Part shown: positions 1-8,883 of the stretch, piece after piece
Layout of the letters: the number at the start of each line of letters is the position of its first letter
Numbering within the stretch: position 1 is the first letter of the stretch
Assembly (NCBI RefSeq): GCF_009689985.1
Contig: NZ_QBAW01000006.1
Span: 1-64,000 of the forward strand
Origin: Helicobacter pylori
GTDB taxonomy: Bacteria; Campylobacterota; Campylobacteria; Campylobacterales; Helicobacteraceae
Length of the DNA stretch: 64,000 bases
Reading direction: 5' to 3'
Made by a program: the position numbers and the translations under genes
Notes under the pieces: model-generated
The model's database searches: none
Told to the model about the DNA's origin: nothing
What the model saw: the letters and a program-made list of their open reading frames with translations, nothing else

Positions 1-91
1 AATCTTTGTTTTAAATCTTTGTTTTAAATCTTTGTTTTAAATCTTTGTTTTAAATCTTTGTTTTAAATCTTTGTTTTAAATCTTTGTTTTT
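1..91. repeat. 13-bp tandem repeat, 7 copies
   Basis: The unit AATCTTTGTTTTA is repeated head to tail. Copies 1 to 6 are perfect (1-78) and copy 7 (79-91) ends in T instead of A. The array may begin before the window. Degenerate relatives of the unit (for example around 92-106 and 156-166) continue to about 340, so the array looks like the fresh part of an older repeat-derived stretch. As 13 is not a multiple of 3, every frame meets a stop on the reverse strand, so the array itself is not coding. Copy number is likely to vary between strains by slipped-strand pairing (inference). Confidence 0.95.
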
Positions 92-901
92 GAACTCTTT
101 GTTTTAAATTATCTTTTTTTGGGGGTTTCTTTTTAAGAGATTTCTTTTTTGAACCCTTTGTTTTAAAGGGGTTTCTTTTTTAAACTCCCTTGTTAAGGGA
201 TTTGTTTTTAAATTCTTTGTTTTTGAACTCTTTATTTTAGGGTGGTTTAATGAAAAATCTTTTTTCTTTTGAACCCTCTTTTTTTGAGCTCTTTCTTTTA
301 AAGTCTTTTTTTTGGGGGGGTTTGATCTTTTTCTTTTTGCCAATCCCCACTGCTTTCGCTTTTTAATCTTTAAGTTTTTATTTTTGGGGTGGTTTGATGA
401 AAAATCCTTTTAGTATTTTTTATAACCAATGATAAAAGAGCTTGCCAAAAGCAAACAATAGTTTTAAAAATGAAAAATCTTTTTTAGCGTTTTTGGTATT
501 ATTTAGTGGGAAACTTGACGCTACTTTAAGCGGTAGTTTTTAAAAAGCGCTTCTTTAATATAGGGGGGTTTAAGTTGGAGATTAAAAGGGGGAGAATGGT
601 TTCAAATACTTCCTATCTTTTTAAGAAAATAAAATAAAACTCAATAAAATGCATTTTATTATAAAATCAAATCTAAAACGATTATTTTTCACTCACAGAA
701 CTTTTAAATTTTTAATTTTTTAATTTTTTAATTTTTTAATTTTTTCACTGATTTTTCAATCCGCTTCTTTTTAATCTTTTGATCGTTTAATCTTTTGATC
801 TTTAATTTTTTCACTGATTTTTCATCTGTTTTTTTAAGTTTTTTCACAAAACAAAGTTTTTAATTTTCTAACTTTTTAATCCCACTCTATCGCTTGCACT
901 A
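92..901. other. Low-complexity T-rich intergenic region without a convincing gene
   Basis: This stretch holds degenerate T/G-rich repeats. A block reading GGTGGTTT(A/G)ATGAAAAATC occurs near 241-260 and again near 390-407. An 8-bp TAATTTTT-type array lies at about 705-745. An 18-bp direct repeat (TTTTTCACTGATTTTTCA) lies at 741-758 and 806-823. A lysine/arginine-rich reverse reading frame (104-343, TTG start, no ribosome binding site) follows from the T-richness and is not called as a gene. It may be the decayed remains of an accessory locus, but no family is recognisable. Confidence 0.6.
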
Positions 902-910
902 TGCTATAAT
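902..910 (+). promoter_or_regulatory. Extended -10 promoter of the toxin-antitoxin operon
   Basis: TGCTATAAT is a perfect extended -10 box for the housekeeping sigma factor (sigma80). It sits 32 bases before the antitoxin ATG, and a ribosome binding site AAGGA (931-935) follows. H. pylori promoters usually lack a conserved -35, and none is evident here. Confidence 0.8.
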
Positions 911-941
911 GAACTGATCTTATATTTTAAAAGGAATAAAT

Positions 942-1307
942 ATGCCAAACACCACCAACAAAGATTACACAAAATACAGCCAAAGACAGCTTTTTAATCT
1001 CATGAATAAAAAAGAACAAGAAATAGAAAAGCTAAAAAGGGATAGGGCGTATCTTGAAAAGAAAATGGCTAAAGAGCTGGAGAAAAAAGATAAAGGTTTT
1101 AAAAATAAGTCAGAAGAATTGAATAAAATCTTACAAGAGATCAACAAAAGAGCTAATGATTGCTGTTTTGGGCATGAGATCCCAAATATTGAAACGCAAC
1201 AAGCCATGAGAGAAGCAGATAACAAAGAAACAGATTTGTTCGTTGAGGATTTTTCTAGTTATAGCAATGAAAGAAAAAAGGCTTTAGGTGTTGAAGCTCA
1301 ATCTTAA
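942..1307 (+). CDS. Antitoxin of a RelE/YafQ-type toxin-antitoxin pair (HP0895-like)
   Basis: A 121-residue, highly charged protein. Residues about 10-75 are Lys/Glu-rich and predicted to form a coiled coil, and the acidic C-terminal tail is of the kind that usually wraps the toxin in this class. It starts with ATG preceded by AAGGA at good spacing and an extended -10 box. The next gene starts with a GTG inside its 3' end (20-base overlap, different frame), the usual antitoxin-first arrangement. I recall the H. pylori pair HP0895/HP0894 as the closest match. A role as DNA-binding autorepressor is inferred from the family. Confidence 0.8.
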   Translation: MPNTTNKDYTKYSQRQLFNLMNKKEQEIEKLKRDRAYLEKKMAKELEKKDKGFKNKSEELNKILQEINKRANDCCFGHEIPNIETQQAMREADNKETDLFVEDFSSYSNERKKALGVEAQS

Positions 1308-1593
1308 AAAATCTTTTCAAAAAGATTTTGATAAATTGCTTTTGAATGGGTTTGATGATAGCGTTTTGAATGAAGTCATTCTAAGAAAGAAAGAACCGCT
1401 ACCCCCACCATTTAAAGATCACGCTTTAAAGGGGGTTTGGAAGCCTTATAGAGAATGCCACATTAAGCCTGATGTTTTGCTTGTGTATTTAGTGAAAGAT
1501 GATGAGCTGATTTTGTTAAGGTTAGGCAGTCATAGCGAGTTGTTTTATAAACTACCCATAACGCTTAAAAAGAACGCAACAATCGCATGTTAA
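1288..1593 (+). CDS. YafQ/RelE-superfamily mRNA interferase toxin (HP0894-like), altered C-terminus
   Basis: A 101-residue ribosome-dependent or free mRNA endonuclease toxin by family. The core with RECHIKPD, LLVYLV and LRLGSHSELF is nearly that of HP0894, where the C-terminal Arg, His and Phe belong to the active site. The start is GTG at 1288 inside the antitoxin gene. Two differences from HP0894 as I remember it: two residues are missing before RKKEPL, and the protein does not stop after SHSELF but runs 15 residues further (YKLPITLKK...). That looks like loss of the original stop codon at about 1546-1551. Activity may therefore be changed. The pairing with the upstream antitoxin is secure from context. 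Confidence 0.8.
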   Translation: MLKLNLKKSFQKDFDKLLLNGFDDSVLNEVILRKKEPLPPPFKDHALKGVWKPYRECHIKPDVLLVYLVKDDELILLRLGSHSELFYKLPITLKKNATIAC

Positions 1594-1603
1594 CTCTAAA
1601 CCG

Positions 1604-1877
1604 CTATAAAAAATAACTTAAGCGTTCAACTCTACTTTTAGTGATGCTCTCCTTTAAGCCTAACCCATAGTTATTAGTCTTTATTTCATCAATTGAAAAC
1701 CACCGCAAAGAAGCCTTATTCTAGTAGAAGCTTTGTTTTTTTATGAAGCGCTTTAGACACAAGCTCTATAACGCTAATAACCAACTCTTTTTCATTCAAT
1801 CGTGGGGTCTCTTTAATGATACGCGCGCTCACTAAATAGCATGAACGCTCCTTAAATTTATTCTCATCTTGCTCCCA
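1604..1877 (-). pseudogene. Frameshifted remnant of an unidentified gene
   Basis: Reading the minus strand from 1877, one frame encodes about 53 residues (WEQDENKFKERSCYLVSARI...) and stops at 1716-1718. A second frame, open from 1720, continues with NKASLRWFSIDEIKTNNYG and ends at a stop at 1604-1606. Both look like real protein with normal codon use for this genome, and they abut at a frameshift near 1716-1723. There is no start codon with a ribosome binding site, so the 5' end is also missing. The C-terminal part loosely resembles the end of some DNA methylase or helicase proteins, but I cannot name a family. Confidence 0.5.
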
Positions 1878-1951
1878 TTATGCGCTATCAATTAACAAGT
1901 TTCAATATAATACAAGATCTTTTTATAACTTGTCATGTGTTAAGGATCAAA

Positions 1952-3097
1952 ATGCGCGTGTTTGTTTGCTTTTTAGGGGTTTTTGTGTCTAACGGCTTGG
2001 CTCGTTTTGGCTATGTGGTTTTAATCCCCCTACTCATTTTATCAGGGAGTTTAACCCCACACCAAAGCTTCCAACTGGGTATTGCGGTGCTAATGGGCTA
2101 TGTTTTTGGGAGTTTTTTAATCCAATTTTTAAGCCCGTTAATGTCATTAGAAAGCATCGCTAAAATCAGTTTTTTCTTGATCGCTTTGAGTTTTTTAATC
2201 TGTTATTTTGATAGTATCCCTTTCTTTTGGCTTTGGGTCTGGCGTTTTATCGCCGGTGTGGCTAGCAGCGCGTTAATGATTTTAGTCGCTCCTCTCTCTT
2301 TGCCCTATGTCAAAGAACATAAAAAAGCCTTAGTGGGAGGGCTTATTTTCAGCGCTGTAGGCATTGGATCTGTCTTTAGCGGGTTTGTTCTGCCTTGGAT
2401 CAGCTCTTATAATATCAAATGGGCATGGATTTTTTTAGGGGGCAGTTGTTTGATAGCCTTTATCCTTTCCTTAGTGGGGTTAAAAACCCGTTCTTTAAGG
2501 AAAAAATCCGTTAAAAAAGAAGAAAGCGCGTTTAAAATCCCCTTTCATTTGTGGTTATTGCTCATTTCTTGCGCGCTCAATGCGATTGGTTTTTTACCGC
2601 ACACGCTTTTTTGGGTGGATTATTTGATCCGTCATTTAAATATCTCCCCCACTATCGCTGGAACCTCATGGGCGTTTTTTGGCTTTGGAGCCACGCTTGG
2701 CTCTTTAATCAGCGGCCCCATGGCTCAAAAGCTAGGAGCTAAAAACACCAACATCTTTATCCTCATTTTAAAATCTATCGCATGCTTTTTGCCCATTTTT
2801 TTCCACCAAATCTCTTTACTCAATTTAAGCATCTTTATAATGGGAGCGGCCACAACCGCCAATATCAATTTATTCAGCATGATGGCTTTAAAAATTGCAG
2901 GCGCGAAGCATTTCGCTCAAGCGTCTTCGTGGGTGGTGTTTTCTTTTGGCATTTTCCAAGCGCTTTTTTCGTATCTTTTTACGATCTTTTTAGGGGATTT
3001 GGGCTATGTTTTGATTTTTATTATTTGTGGGGTGTGTTTGGTTTTAAGTTTCATCGTTCTTTTCCCCATTAAAATACAAACGGCTACCAATAAATAG
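1952..3097 (+). CDS. MFS transporter, YbfB/YjiJ type (old name NarK, nitrite extrusion)
   Basis: A 381-residue polytopic membrane protein with about twelve hydrophobic segments and a charged loop in the middle (KTRSLRKKSVKKEESA), as usual between the two six-helix halves of the major facilitator superfamily. The start at ATG 1952 is chosen over an upstream in-frame ATG (1880) because AAGGA sits at 1942-1946. The first genome annotation called the orthologue narK. The YbfB/YjiJ assignment fits better, as no nitrate/nitrite signature is visible, and the substrate is unknown. It converges on the next gene with a gap of only 5 bases. Confidence 0.85.
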   Translation: MRVFVCFLGVFVSNGLARFGYVVLIPLLILSGSLTPHQSFQLGIAVLMGYVFGSFLIQFLSPLMSLESIAKISFFLIALSFLICYFDSIPFFWLWVWRFIAGVASSALMILVAPLSLPYVKEHKKALVGGLIFSAVGIGSVFSGFVLPWISSYNIKWAWIFLGGSCLIAFILSLVGLKTRSLRKKSVKKEESAFKIPFHLWLLLISCALNAIGFLPHTLFWVDYLIRHLNISPTIAGTSWAFFGFGATLGSLISGPMAQKLGAKNTNIFILILKSIACFLPIFFHQISLLNLSIFIMGAATTANINLFSMMALKIAGAKHFAQASSWVVFSFGIFQALFSYLFTIFLGDLGYVLIFIICGVCLVLSFIVLFPIKIQTATNK

Positions 3098-3102
3098 AAA
3101 AA

Positions 3103-4068
3103 TTATGGGGTTTCAAAACCCTTGATGCCGAGAAAATCCTTAAAACCCTTTAAGGAATTTAAGATTTTTTCACGCTCTAAATGACGCATGATAAAAACGA
3201 GGTTAGAGCCGTTTTGATCCTTTAAAATATGCTTAGGCGGGTAAATGACATGCATCACGCCATTAATACTCACCAAAAGATCGCTTCCAACATCAATAAT
3301 CCCCTTTATGCGTAAAATCTGTGTGCCGTATTGATGCAACAACAAACTCAGCCAAATCCCAAACGCACTCCACTCCATCGCGCCTTCAAACCTGATGCTT
3401 AAAGTCTCAAAGCCTTGCGAGTGCGAATCTTTTGGCATTCTTGGCATAAAATTTCGTGCCCTATTGTTGCGTGAAAAAAAGCTTTCGTAATCTATATTTT
3501 TCTTGTCAAAAATTTCTGCGCTAGGGTTAAGGGATTGTATCCGCTCTTTTAATTTCATTAAAGCCCCGCTGTTATTTTGCAAATCCGTTTTGGTCAATAA
3601 AACGCTATCAGCAAAAACGATTTGCTCTTTAGCTTCATTGTTTGTTAAATGCGTTTTAGCATTCAATGCATCCACGCAAGCCACCACGCTTTGAATCTCA
3701 AAATGCGCCCCTAAAAAAGTGTCGCTCAAAATCGTCCATAAAATCGGTGCCGGGTTGGCTAAACCGGTGGTTTCAATGATGATGCGCCTTAAAATTTCGC
3801 CACGCCATTCATAATTGTTGAGCGTGGCTTTTAGAGACTCCACTAAATCTAAGCGTTTGTTGCAACACACGCACCCTGCGTTAAGATAGAGCATTTTTTC
3901 ACCGCAATATTGAACGCTTAAGATGCGCTGATCCAAAGCGGCTTGACCGATTTCATTGATAATAAGGGCAACGCCTTGGTGATCTATTTGGTTTAAATAT
4001 TCGCTTAAAAAACTCGTTTTACCGCTGCCTAAAAAACCTGTGATGAGCGTGATAGGGATTTTGGGCAT
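3103..4068 (-). CDS. COG0523/CobW-family GTPase, putative metal chaperone
   Basis: A 321-residue G3E P-loop GTPase. Walker A is GFLGSGKT (11-18). The metal-binding CxCC motif of the family lies at 65-70 (GCVCCN). A switch-region Glu-Thr-Thr-Gly (IIETTGLANP) and an NKxD-like TKTD are present, and a smaller C-terminal domain follows. Family members load zinc, cobalt or nickel into client proteins; the metal here is unknown. Its start overlaps the stop of the upstream CxxC protein by one base (TGATG), suggesting translational coupling. It is the last gene of the operon that begins at 6257. Confidence 0.88.
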   Translation of the reverse strand: MPKIPITLITGFLGSGKTSFLSEYLNQIDHQGVALIINEIGQAALDQRILSVQYCGEKMLYLNAGCVCCNKRLDLVESLKATLNNYEWRGEILRRIIIETTGLANPAPILWTILSDTFLGAHFEIQSVVACVDALNAKTHLTNNEAKEQIVFADSVLLTKTDLQNNSGALMKLKERIQSLNPSAEIFDKKNIDYESFFSRNNRARNFMPRMPKDSHSQGFETLSIRFEGAMEWSAFGIWLSLLLHQYGTQILRIKGIIDVGSDLLVSINGVMHVIYPPKHILKDQNGSNLVFIMRHLEREKILNSLKGFKDFLGIKGFETP

Positions 4069-4439
4069 CAGTGAGTGGCTTGTGTCTGTTGGTTTAAAAA
4101 CGCTAACAGATTAGAATCTAGAGCGTCCATCTCTTTTTTGGCTAAATTTTGCGCCTTATCCCACAAATCGCCTAAATCATTCACGATCACGCTCTGCCCT
4201 TTTTTATCGCACAGCACAAATTTCGCGCCTTGCCAATCATTAATTTTTAGCCCATAAAACGCTAGGATTTGATTGAGTAATCTTACTCGTTTGAGCCGTG
4301 CTCTTTTGCGTTCTCTGGCGTTTTCATTCGCGCTAATAAGCACATTTGGCTCTTTCAAATTTTCATCGCTCCCATAATTTTCATCGCTCCCATCGGTCCA
4401 ATGAAAAGAACTGATAAGCTCCCCGCATAAAACGCACAT
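4068..4439 (-). CDS. Conserved hypothetical protein with N-terminal CxxC (HP0311-like)
   Basis: 123 residues. The N-terminus is MCVLCG, a CxxC pair typical of metal or Fe-S sites. It is followed by a short acidic tandem repeat (GSDENYGSDEN, about 17-27) and an Arg-rich stretch (ARERKRARLKRVR), then a compact C-terminal part. The DNA behind the repeat is also duplicated (CATCGCTCCCAT twice near 4367-4392). It overlaps the metal-chaperone-type GTPase gene by one base, so it could be a partner or client of that GTPase (inference). I do not recognise a family of known function. Confidence 0.75.
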   Translation of the reverse strand: MCVLCGELISSFHWTDGSDENYGSDENLKEPNVLISANENARERKRARLKRVRLLNQILAFYGLKINDWQGAKFVLCDKKGQSVIVNDLGDLWDKAQNLAKKEMDALDSNLLAFLNQQTQATH

Positions 4440-4484
4440 CTTTCAACCTTTTAATCAAACGCCAAAAACCCTTTGGCGTTATCG

Positions 4485-5366
4485 CTATTTTTTTCTAGGG
4501 TTTCGTTTTAAGAAATCATCAGCGATTTCATTGAATGTTACCCAACGCACGCCCTTATGCTTGTTGATATGCTCAATGATTTTTTCATGCATGAGCAACA
4601 CTTGCGGACGCCCGCTCACATCAGGGTGGATTGTCATGCTAAACACCGCATAATCCATCTCACGATAAACCCAATCAAATTGATCGATCCACATTTGCCC
4701 TATATCGTGCGGGCTTACAAAACCAAAGCTATTGGGGGATTTTTTGATAAACATCATCGGCGGTAAATCGTCTAAATACCAGTTCGCAGGGATTTCCACT
4801 AAATTTGTTTCCACCCCACGGATTAAAGGCTTCATCCAATCCTTAGCCTCCAAACTATAATCAATCTTGCTCCAACTATCCCCCACACGCACGAAATAGG
4901 GCGTGAAATCATTGTGCATGAGCGAGTGGTCGTATTTGAAGCCGTGTTTTAAAAGCAATTCATTAGTGATATTAGAAAACTCCCACCACGGCGCCACATA
5001 GCCTGTGGGGGCTTTGCCGGTGAGATCTTTAATCAATTCAACGCTTTTTAACAAAACGTCTTCTTCTTGCTTGGCCGTCATAGCGATAGGGTTTTCATGC
5101 GAATACCCATGTGCACCCACTTCATGCCCTGCATCCACGATCATTTTCATTTGTTCAGGAAAAGTTTCAATAGAATGCCCAGGCACAAACCAAGTCGCAG
5201 GGAGATGGTATTTTTGAAACAATTTCAAAAGCCGTGGAATCCCCACTTCACCCGCAAAAAGCCCGCGCGAAATATCATCAGGCGAATCCTCCCCACCATA
5301 GCTCCCTAACCAACCAGCCACCGCATCAATATCCACACCATAAGCCACTAAAATTTCTTTTGCCAT
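4485..5366 (-). CDS. pgdA: Peptidoglycan N-acetylglucosamine deacetylase PgdA
   Basis: A 293-residue polysaccharide deacetylase (NodB homology). It removes acetyl groups from peptidoglycan GlcNAc, which gives lysozyme resistance and lowers innate sensing in H. pylori (established for HP0310). The metal triad is visible as Asp14, His86 and His90 (DID and HGYSH), and the later YVAPWWEFS segment belongs to the same fold. There is no signal peptide in the translated start, unusual for an enzyme acting on the wall. The ATG at 5366 follows AAGGAG. It lies 12 bases after the nitrilase-like gene, in the same operon. Confidence 0.92.
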   Translation of the reverse strand: MAKEILVAYGVDIDAVAGWLGSYGGEDSPDDISRGLFAGEVGIPRLLKLFQKYHLPATWFVPGHSIETFPEQMKMIVDAGHEVGAHGYSHENPIAMTAKQEEDVLLKSVELIKDLTGKAPTGYVAPWWEFSNITNELLLKHGFKYDHSLMHNDFTPYFVRVGDSWSKIDYSLEAKDWMKPLIRGVETNLVEIPANWYLDDLPPMMFIKKSPNSFGFVSPHDIGQMWIDQFDWVYREMDYAVFSMTIHPDVSGRPQVLLMHEKIIEHINKHKGVRWVTFNEIADDFLKRNPRKK

Positions 5367-5378
5367 AATCGCTCCTTT

Positions 5379-6257
5379 TTAAGTGAGTTTTCCAAACCCC
5401 TTTTTGGTGAGTTTGGTGTCAAAATCTTGTAAATAAGGGATTTTTTGGCGTTGCAACGCCACTTCGTTCAAATCCATTTCAGCGATAATGACTTCATTGA
5501 GTTTAGTGGCTTGCACGATGATTTTCCCATTGGGTGCGATGATTCTTGAATCACCGGCAAATTCTAGCGTTTGTTTTAATTTAGCGTTAGTTTCTTCCCC
5601 ACTATGATTGCACGCGCACACAAAACAGCCATTCTCTAACGCTCTAGCTTTGCTCAATAAATCCCAATTATAAGCCCTAGCTTTACCAAACGCACTAGGA
5701 TAAATTAAAACCTCCGCTCCTTGTAACGCTAACAGATTCGCACCCACGCCAAAGCCGATTTCATAGCAAATTTGCAAACCCACTTTCGCGCTAAAATCCC
5801 CAAAATCCAGCGTAAAAACCTCGTATTTTTTACCCCTTTTGAAGCGCGATTTTTCATCGCCCCACAAATAGATTTTACGGTGTTTGCCAACGATTTTACC
5901 TTTTGGTGAAACAATATAAGCGCTGTCGTAGAGTTTTTGATTGGTTTTTTCAATGCTACACGCCACCAAATGTGCTTTATTAGATTTTGCAAAATTACTT
6001 AACGCTCTCAACGACTCGCTTTTTAGCTCACCATGCTCTATCGCTTTAAGATTTATCCCAAACTCTGCATCCTTATCATTCGTGCAATAACCGCTATCAA
6101 ACAATTCCGGTAAAACAATGAGATTCGCGCCTTTGTTGTGGGCTTCTTTGGCTAGGTTGAGTGCTAATTGCAGGTTTTCATTTAAGGCGTAGGGTTTGGA
6201 TTGCATTTGGATCACGGCGGTTTTTAGGATTCTTTTGGCGGGATTTTTTGTTTTCAA
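5379..6257 (-). CDS. Carbon-nitrogen hydrolase, nitrilase superfamily
   Basis: 292 residues. The catalytic triad Glu51 (VLPELFDSGY), Lys128 (HRKIYLWGDEK) and Cys164 (LQICYEIGFG) is complete. Such enzymes hydrolyse amides or N-carbamoyl compounds; the substrate cannot be read from the sequence. The start is TTG at 6257 preceded by GGAG at 6-base spacing, and no better ATG exists upstream. First gene of a probable four-gene operon with pgdA, the CxxC protein and the COG0523 GTPase. Confidence 0.85.
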   Translation of the reverse strand: MKTKNPAKRILKTAVIQMQSKPYALNENLQLALNLAKEAHNKGANLIVLPELFDSGYCTNDKDAEFGINLKAIEHGELKSESLRALSNFAKSNKAHLVACSIEKTNQKLYDSAYIVSPKGKIVGKHRKIYLWGDEKSRFKRGKKYEVFTLDFGDFSAKVGLQICYEIGFGVGANLLALQGAEVLIYPSAFGKARAYNWDLLSKARALENGCFVCACNHSGEETNAKLKQTLEFAGDSRIIAPNGKIIVQATKLNEVIIAEMDLNEVALQRQKIPYLQDFDTKLTKKGFGKLT

Positions 6258-6340
6258 GATCCACTCCCATTTTTGTTTTTATTGTATAGGATTAAAAATT
6301 AAAAGAAAATTAAAGGGGTTAAAATCCGCATGCGTTTGTG

Positions 6341-6742
6341 TCAGAACTTACCATTATTGTTTAAGAATCGTAATAACGCGCTAGAGAGTGAGCTCACAAA
6401 CACGCCGATAAGAAACGACAATCCGTTAAAAAGATGCAAGAATAAAAGCGTTCCTAAAATGCCTAGTAAAACCCCATACCCCCCTAAACGCCACACATTG
6501 AAAGACATTTCCAAACCTAGGGTGAATTTTTGGAATCTTTGCTTTTCTTCTTTTTCTCCATTTTGTTTCCTTAAATCCAAACGCTTTTTAACGCCGTAAT
6601 ACGAAGACAACGCCACGATAAAAAACCCTAAAAACCCTCCTTCAAAATTCAAAACCCCTTGAAACGCTTGGAAAAAATAAACGATAATCGCGCTAACTAT
6701 ATTGATAAAAAGTAAAATAAGCAAGCATTGGATTTGGCACAT
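6341..6742 (-). CDS. Small integral membrane protein, function unknown (HP0308-like)
   Basis: 133 residues with about four hydrophobic segments: two N-terminal (CLLILLFINIVSAIIVYF and GFLGFFIVALSSYY), a basic linker, and two C-terminal (GVLLGILGTLLFLHLF and the next). It follows the AtpI/AtpZ-like gene by 15 bases. The layout of two small membrane proteins could reflect accessory functions for a membrane complex, but no motif supports a specific role. Confidence 0.7.
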   Translation of the reverse strand: MCQIQCLLILLFINIVSAIIVYFFQAFQGVLNFEGGFLGFFIVALSSYYGVKKRLDLRKQNGEKEEKQRFQKFTLGLEMSFNVWRLGGYGVLLGILGTLLFLHLFNGLSFLIGVFVSSLSSALLRFLNNNGKF

Positions 6743-6757
6743 GGGATTTGATTGGAT

Positions 6758-7030
6758 TTATTTTGTTTTATTTTGTGTGTATTTAGGGTCTTTGGCTAGT
6801 TCTTCATAGTCTTTTTGCATGTTTTTATAAGCTTTATAGACATTGAGAAAGCTCGCTAACACGCCCCAAACAACCCCAAGCCAAAAAAGCCACGAAATGT
6901 GAGTGAGCTTTTTAAGCCCATAGCCTATAGCCACGCCCATAAGGATCGCTACTACCATAGAAAGCCCCAAGCTCAAATAATTCGCCCCCTCTATGAATTT
7001 ATAATACTTTGGCTTTTTCAAAAAATTCAC
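6758..7030 (-). CDS. AtpZ/AtpI-like two-helix membrane protein
   Basis: 90 residues with two transmembrane helices ([20 protein letters not shown] and [19 protein letters not shown]) joined by a short loop, the pattern of the AtpZ/AtpI family that often assists F-type ATP synthase assembly or Mg2+ supply. Here it is not beside the atp operon but directly behind hemL. The start is GTG at 7030 and overlaps the hemL stop as GTGA, so the two are probably translationally coupled. Confidence 0.75.
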   Translation of the reverse strand: MNFLKKPKYYKFIEGANYLSLGLSMVVAILMGVAIGYGLKKLTHISWLFWLGVVWGVLASFLNVYKAYKNMQKDYEELAKDPKYTQNKTK

Positions 7031-8319
7031 ACACCTTTTATGATTTCATCAAAACTTTCATCGGCTTTTGCGATCGCTAAATCAATCATTTCTTCAGTCA
7101 TAGGCTCACAAATAAAGCCGGTTTCAAAGCTTGAGCACGCCAAATACACGCCCTTAAAGAGCATTTTTTGGTGGAATTTTGCAAACATTTCTGTATCGCT
7201 TTTTAAAGCGTCATCAAAATCACGCACCGCATTTTCGTTAAAGAAAAAGCCAAACATACTCCCCATGTTGAGCGTCTCTAAAGCGATATTATAGCTTTGA
7301 GCGCTCTTTTTTAAACCTTGAGTCAAACGAACAGCTAAAGCGTTTAAGCGAGTATAAAGGGTTTTGTCTCTTTTGATTTTATAAAGCGCGCTCAACCCCG
7401 CGCACACCGCTAGGGGGTTACCGCTTAAAGTGCCTGCTTGATACACCCCTCCAATAGGTGAAAGCAAGTCCATAATTTCCGCACGCCCCCCAAAACACGC
7501 CAAAGGAAGCCCAGCGCCTATCACCTTACCAAAGGTTACCAAATCCGGCACAACACCATAAAATTCTTGCGAACCGCTCAAACTCGCTCTAAACCCGCTC
7601 ATCACTTCATCTAAGATCAGCACCGCTTGGTATTTTTCACACAAAGCCTTTAAGCCTAGTAAAAACTCTTTTTGAGCCGGCACTAACCCCATATTCCCAG
7701 CAATGGGTTCAATGATAACACAACCCACATCGCCTTTTTTAAAGCATTCTTCTGTGGAGTTTAGATCGTTATAACGGGCCACTAGAGTGTGTTGGCTAAA
7801 ATCGTTCGGCACGCCTAAAGAAGAAGGAGAGCCAAAAGTGGCGCACCCGCTACCCGCTTTCACTAATAACGAATCGCTATGCCCATGGTAGCACCCTTCA
7901 AACTTGATCAAATCGTCTTTTTGGCTATAAGCTCTAGCGAGTCGTATCGTGCTCATGGTCGCTTCCGTGCCGCTACTCACTAAACGCACCTTATCTAAGC
8001 CTTCATAACAAGAAATGATTTCCTTAGCTAAAGTGGTTTCTAACTCTGTGGGAGCGCCAAAAGAAGTGCCTTTTTTTAATGTATTAATAATATTCTCTTC
8101 AATCTCTTCATCAGCATGCCCAAAAATCAAAGGCCCCCAGCTTTGCACAAAATCTATATAATGGTTGTTATCCACATCATAAAGATACGCCCCCTTACCC
8201 TTTAAAATAAAGGGGGGAGTGCCTTTAACGCTCTTAAACGCCCTCACAGGTGAATTGACCCCCCCAGCGATCACCTGCTTAGCTTCATTAAAATCATTAA
8301 TGCTGTGCAACAACTCCAT
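7027..8319 (-). CDS. hemL: Glutamate-1-semialdehyde 2,1-aminomutase
   Basis: 430 residues, the normal length. It converts glutamate-1-semialdehyde to 5-aminolevulinate in the C5 route of haem synthesis. It is a class III PLP-dependent aminotransferase-fold protein with the PLP lysine at Lys265 ([12 protein letters not shown]), the [11 protein letters not shown] motif and the VSSGTEA phosphate-binding region. Starts with ATG at 8319, a few bases after the stop of the YceI-like gene. Confidence 0.96.
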   Translation of the reverse strand: MELLHSINDFNEAKQVIAGGVNSPVRAFKSVKGTPPFILKGKGAYLYDVDNNHYIDFVQSWGPLIFGHADEEIEENIINTLKKGTSFGAPTELETTLAKEIISCYEGLDKVRLVSSGTEATMSTIRLARAYSQKDDLIKFEGCYHGHSDSLLVKAGSGCATFGSPSSLGVPNDFSQHTLVARYNDLNSTEECFKKGDVGCVIIEPIAGNMGLVPAQKEFLLGLKALCEKYQAVLILDEVMSGFRASLSGSQEFYGVVPDLVTFGKVIGAGLPLACFGGRAEIMDLLSPIGGVYQAGTLSGNPLAVCAGLSALYKIKRDKTLYTRLNALAVRLTQGLKKSAQSYNIALETLNMGSMFGFFFNENAVRDFDDALKSDTEMFAKFHQKMLFKGVYLACSSFETGFICEPMTEEMIDLAIAKADESFDEIIKGV

Positions 8320-8328
8320 GATTTTACA

Positions 8329-8883
8329 TTATCCCTTAATCATGCTTTCAAATTGGATTTCCACTTGCGACCAAGTCAAGCCCTCATGAAAACTCTCGCA
8401 TCGTTTGGCCAAGCTCGCTAATTCGTTTTTCAAGCCAAAATTCAACAAATCCAAGACCCCTTTAACCACGAGCTTATCACCAGCAATCGTGTATTGCATA
8501 GGCACTTTCACCAGCTTTTCATTCATTCTCACATAAGCCGTAAGAGAACCTTCATGATCGCCTTCTATCACATTTCTAAAAGTTACTTTGATGTTAGTGT
8601 TTTTAAAAAGAGCGAAAAAAGCTTCTTTAACGTTTTTGTTTTTAGTGTCATCGCCTAAATTGACTTTCAGGCTATCCATGCTCGCGCTCGCTCCCTCTAA
8701 AAGGGTTTTTAAACTATCTTGAGATTTGCCTAGTTTATAAGTGATGCTTTCAAAACTCCCATTTACTGGCGTTTTAGCCTTAGTTTTAAAGGCCGTCCAT
8801 GTTAGCTTAGCCGAAGATAAATCCAAATTCACCGCTTGCAAAAACCCTGCTAGTAAAACCGATACCAAAACCATTTTTTTCAT
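8329..8883 (-). CDS. YceI-family periplasmic lipid-binding protein
   Basis: 184 residues with a Sec signal peptide (MKKMVLVSVLLAGFLQAVN). The body matches YceI: an N-terminal strand LSSAKLTWTAFKTK, a central KVTFRNVIEGDH and a C-terminal half of beta strands forming a lipocalin-like barrel that binds polyisoprenoids in relatives. H. pylori has another paralogue elsewhere. The ATG is preceded by AAAGGATA. Function in vivo is not known. Confidence 0.85.
   Translation of the reverse strand: MKKMVLVSVLLAGFLQAVNLDLSSAKLTWTAFKTKAKTPVNGSFESITYKLGKSQDSLKTLLEGASASMDSLKVNLGDDTKNKNVKEAFFALFKNTNIKVTFRNVIEGDHEGSLTAYVRMNEKLVKVPMQYTIAGDKLVVKGVLDLLNFGLKNELASLAKRCESFHEGLTWSQVEIQFESMIKG

Noticed and set aside
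104..343. 79-residue Lys/Arg-rich reverse ORF
   Set aside because: Only TTG start, no ribosome binding site, low-complexity composition following from the T-rich repeat field.
13..900. Possible CRISPR-like array
   Set aside because: Repeats are contiguous 13-mers without unique spacers.
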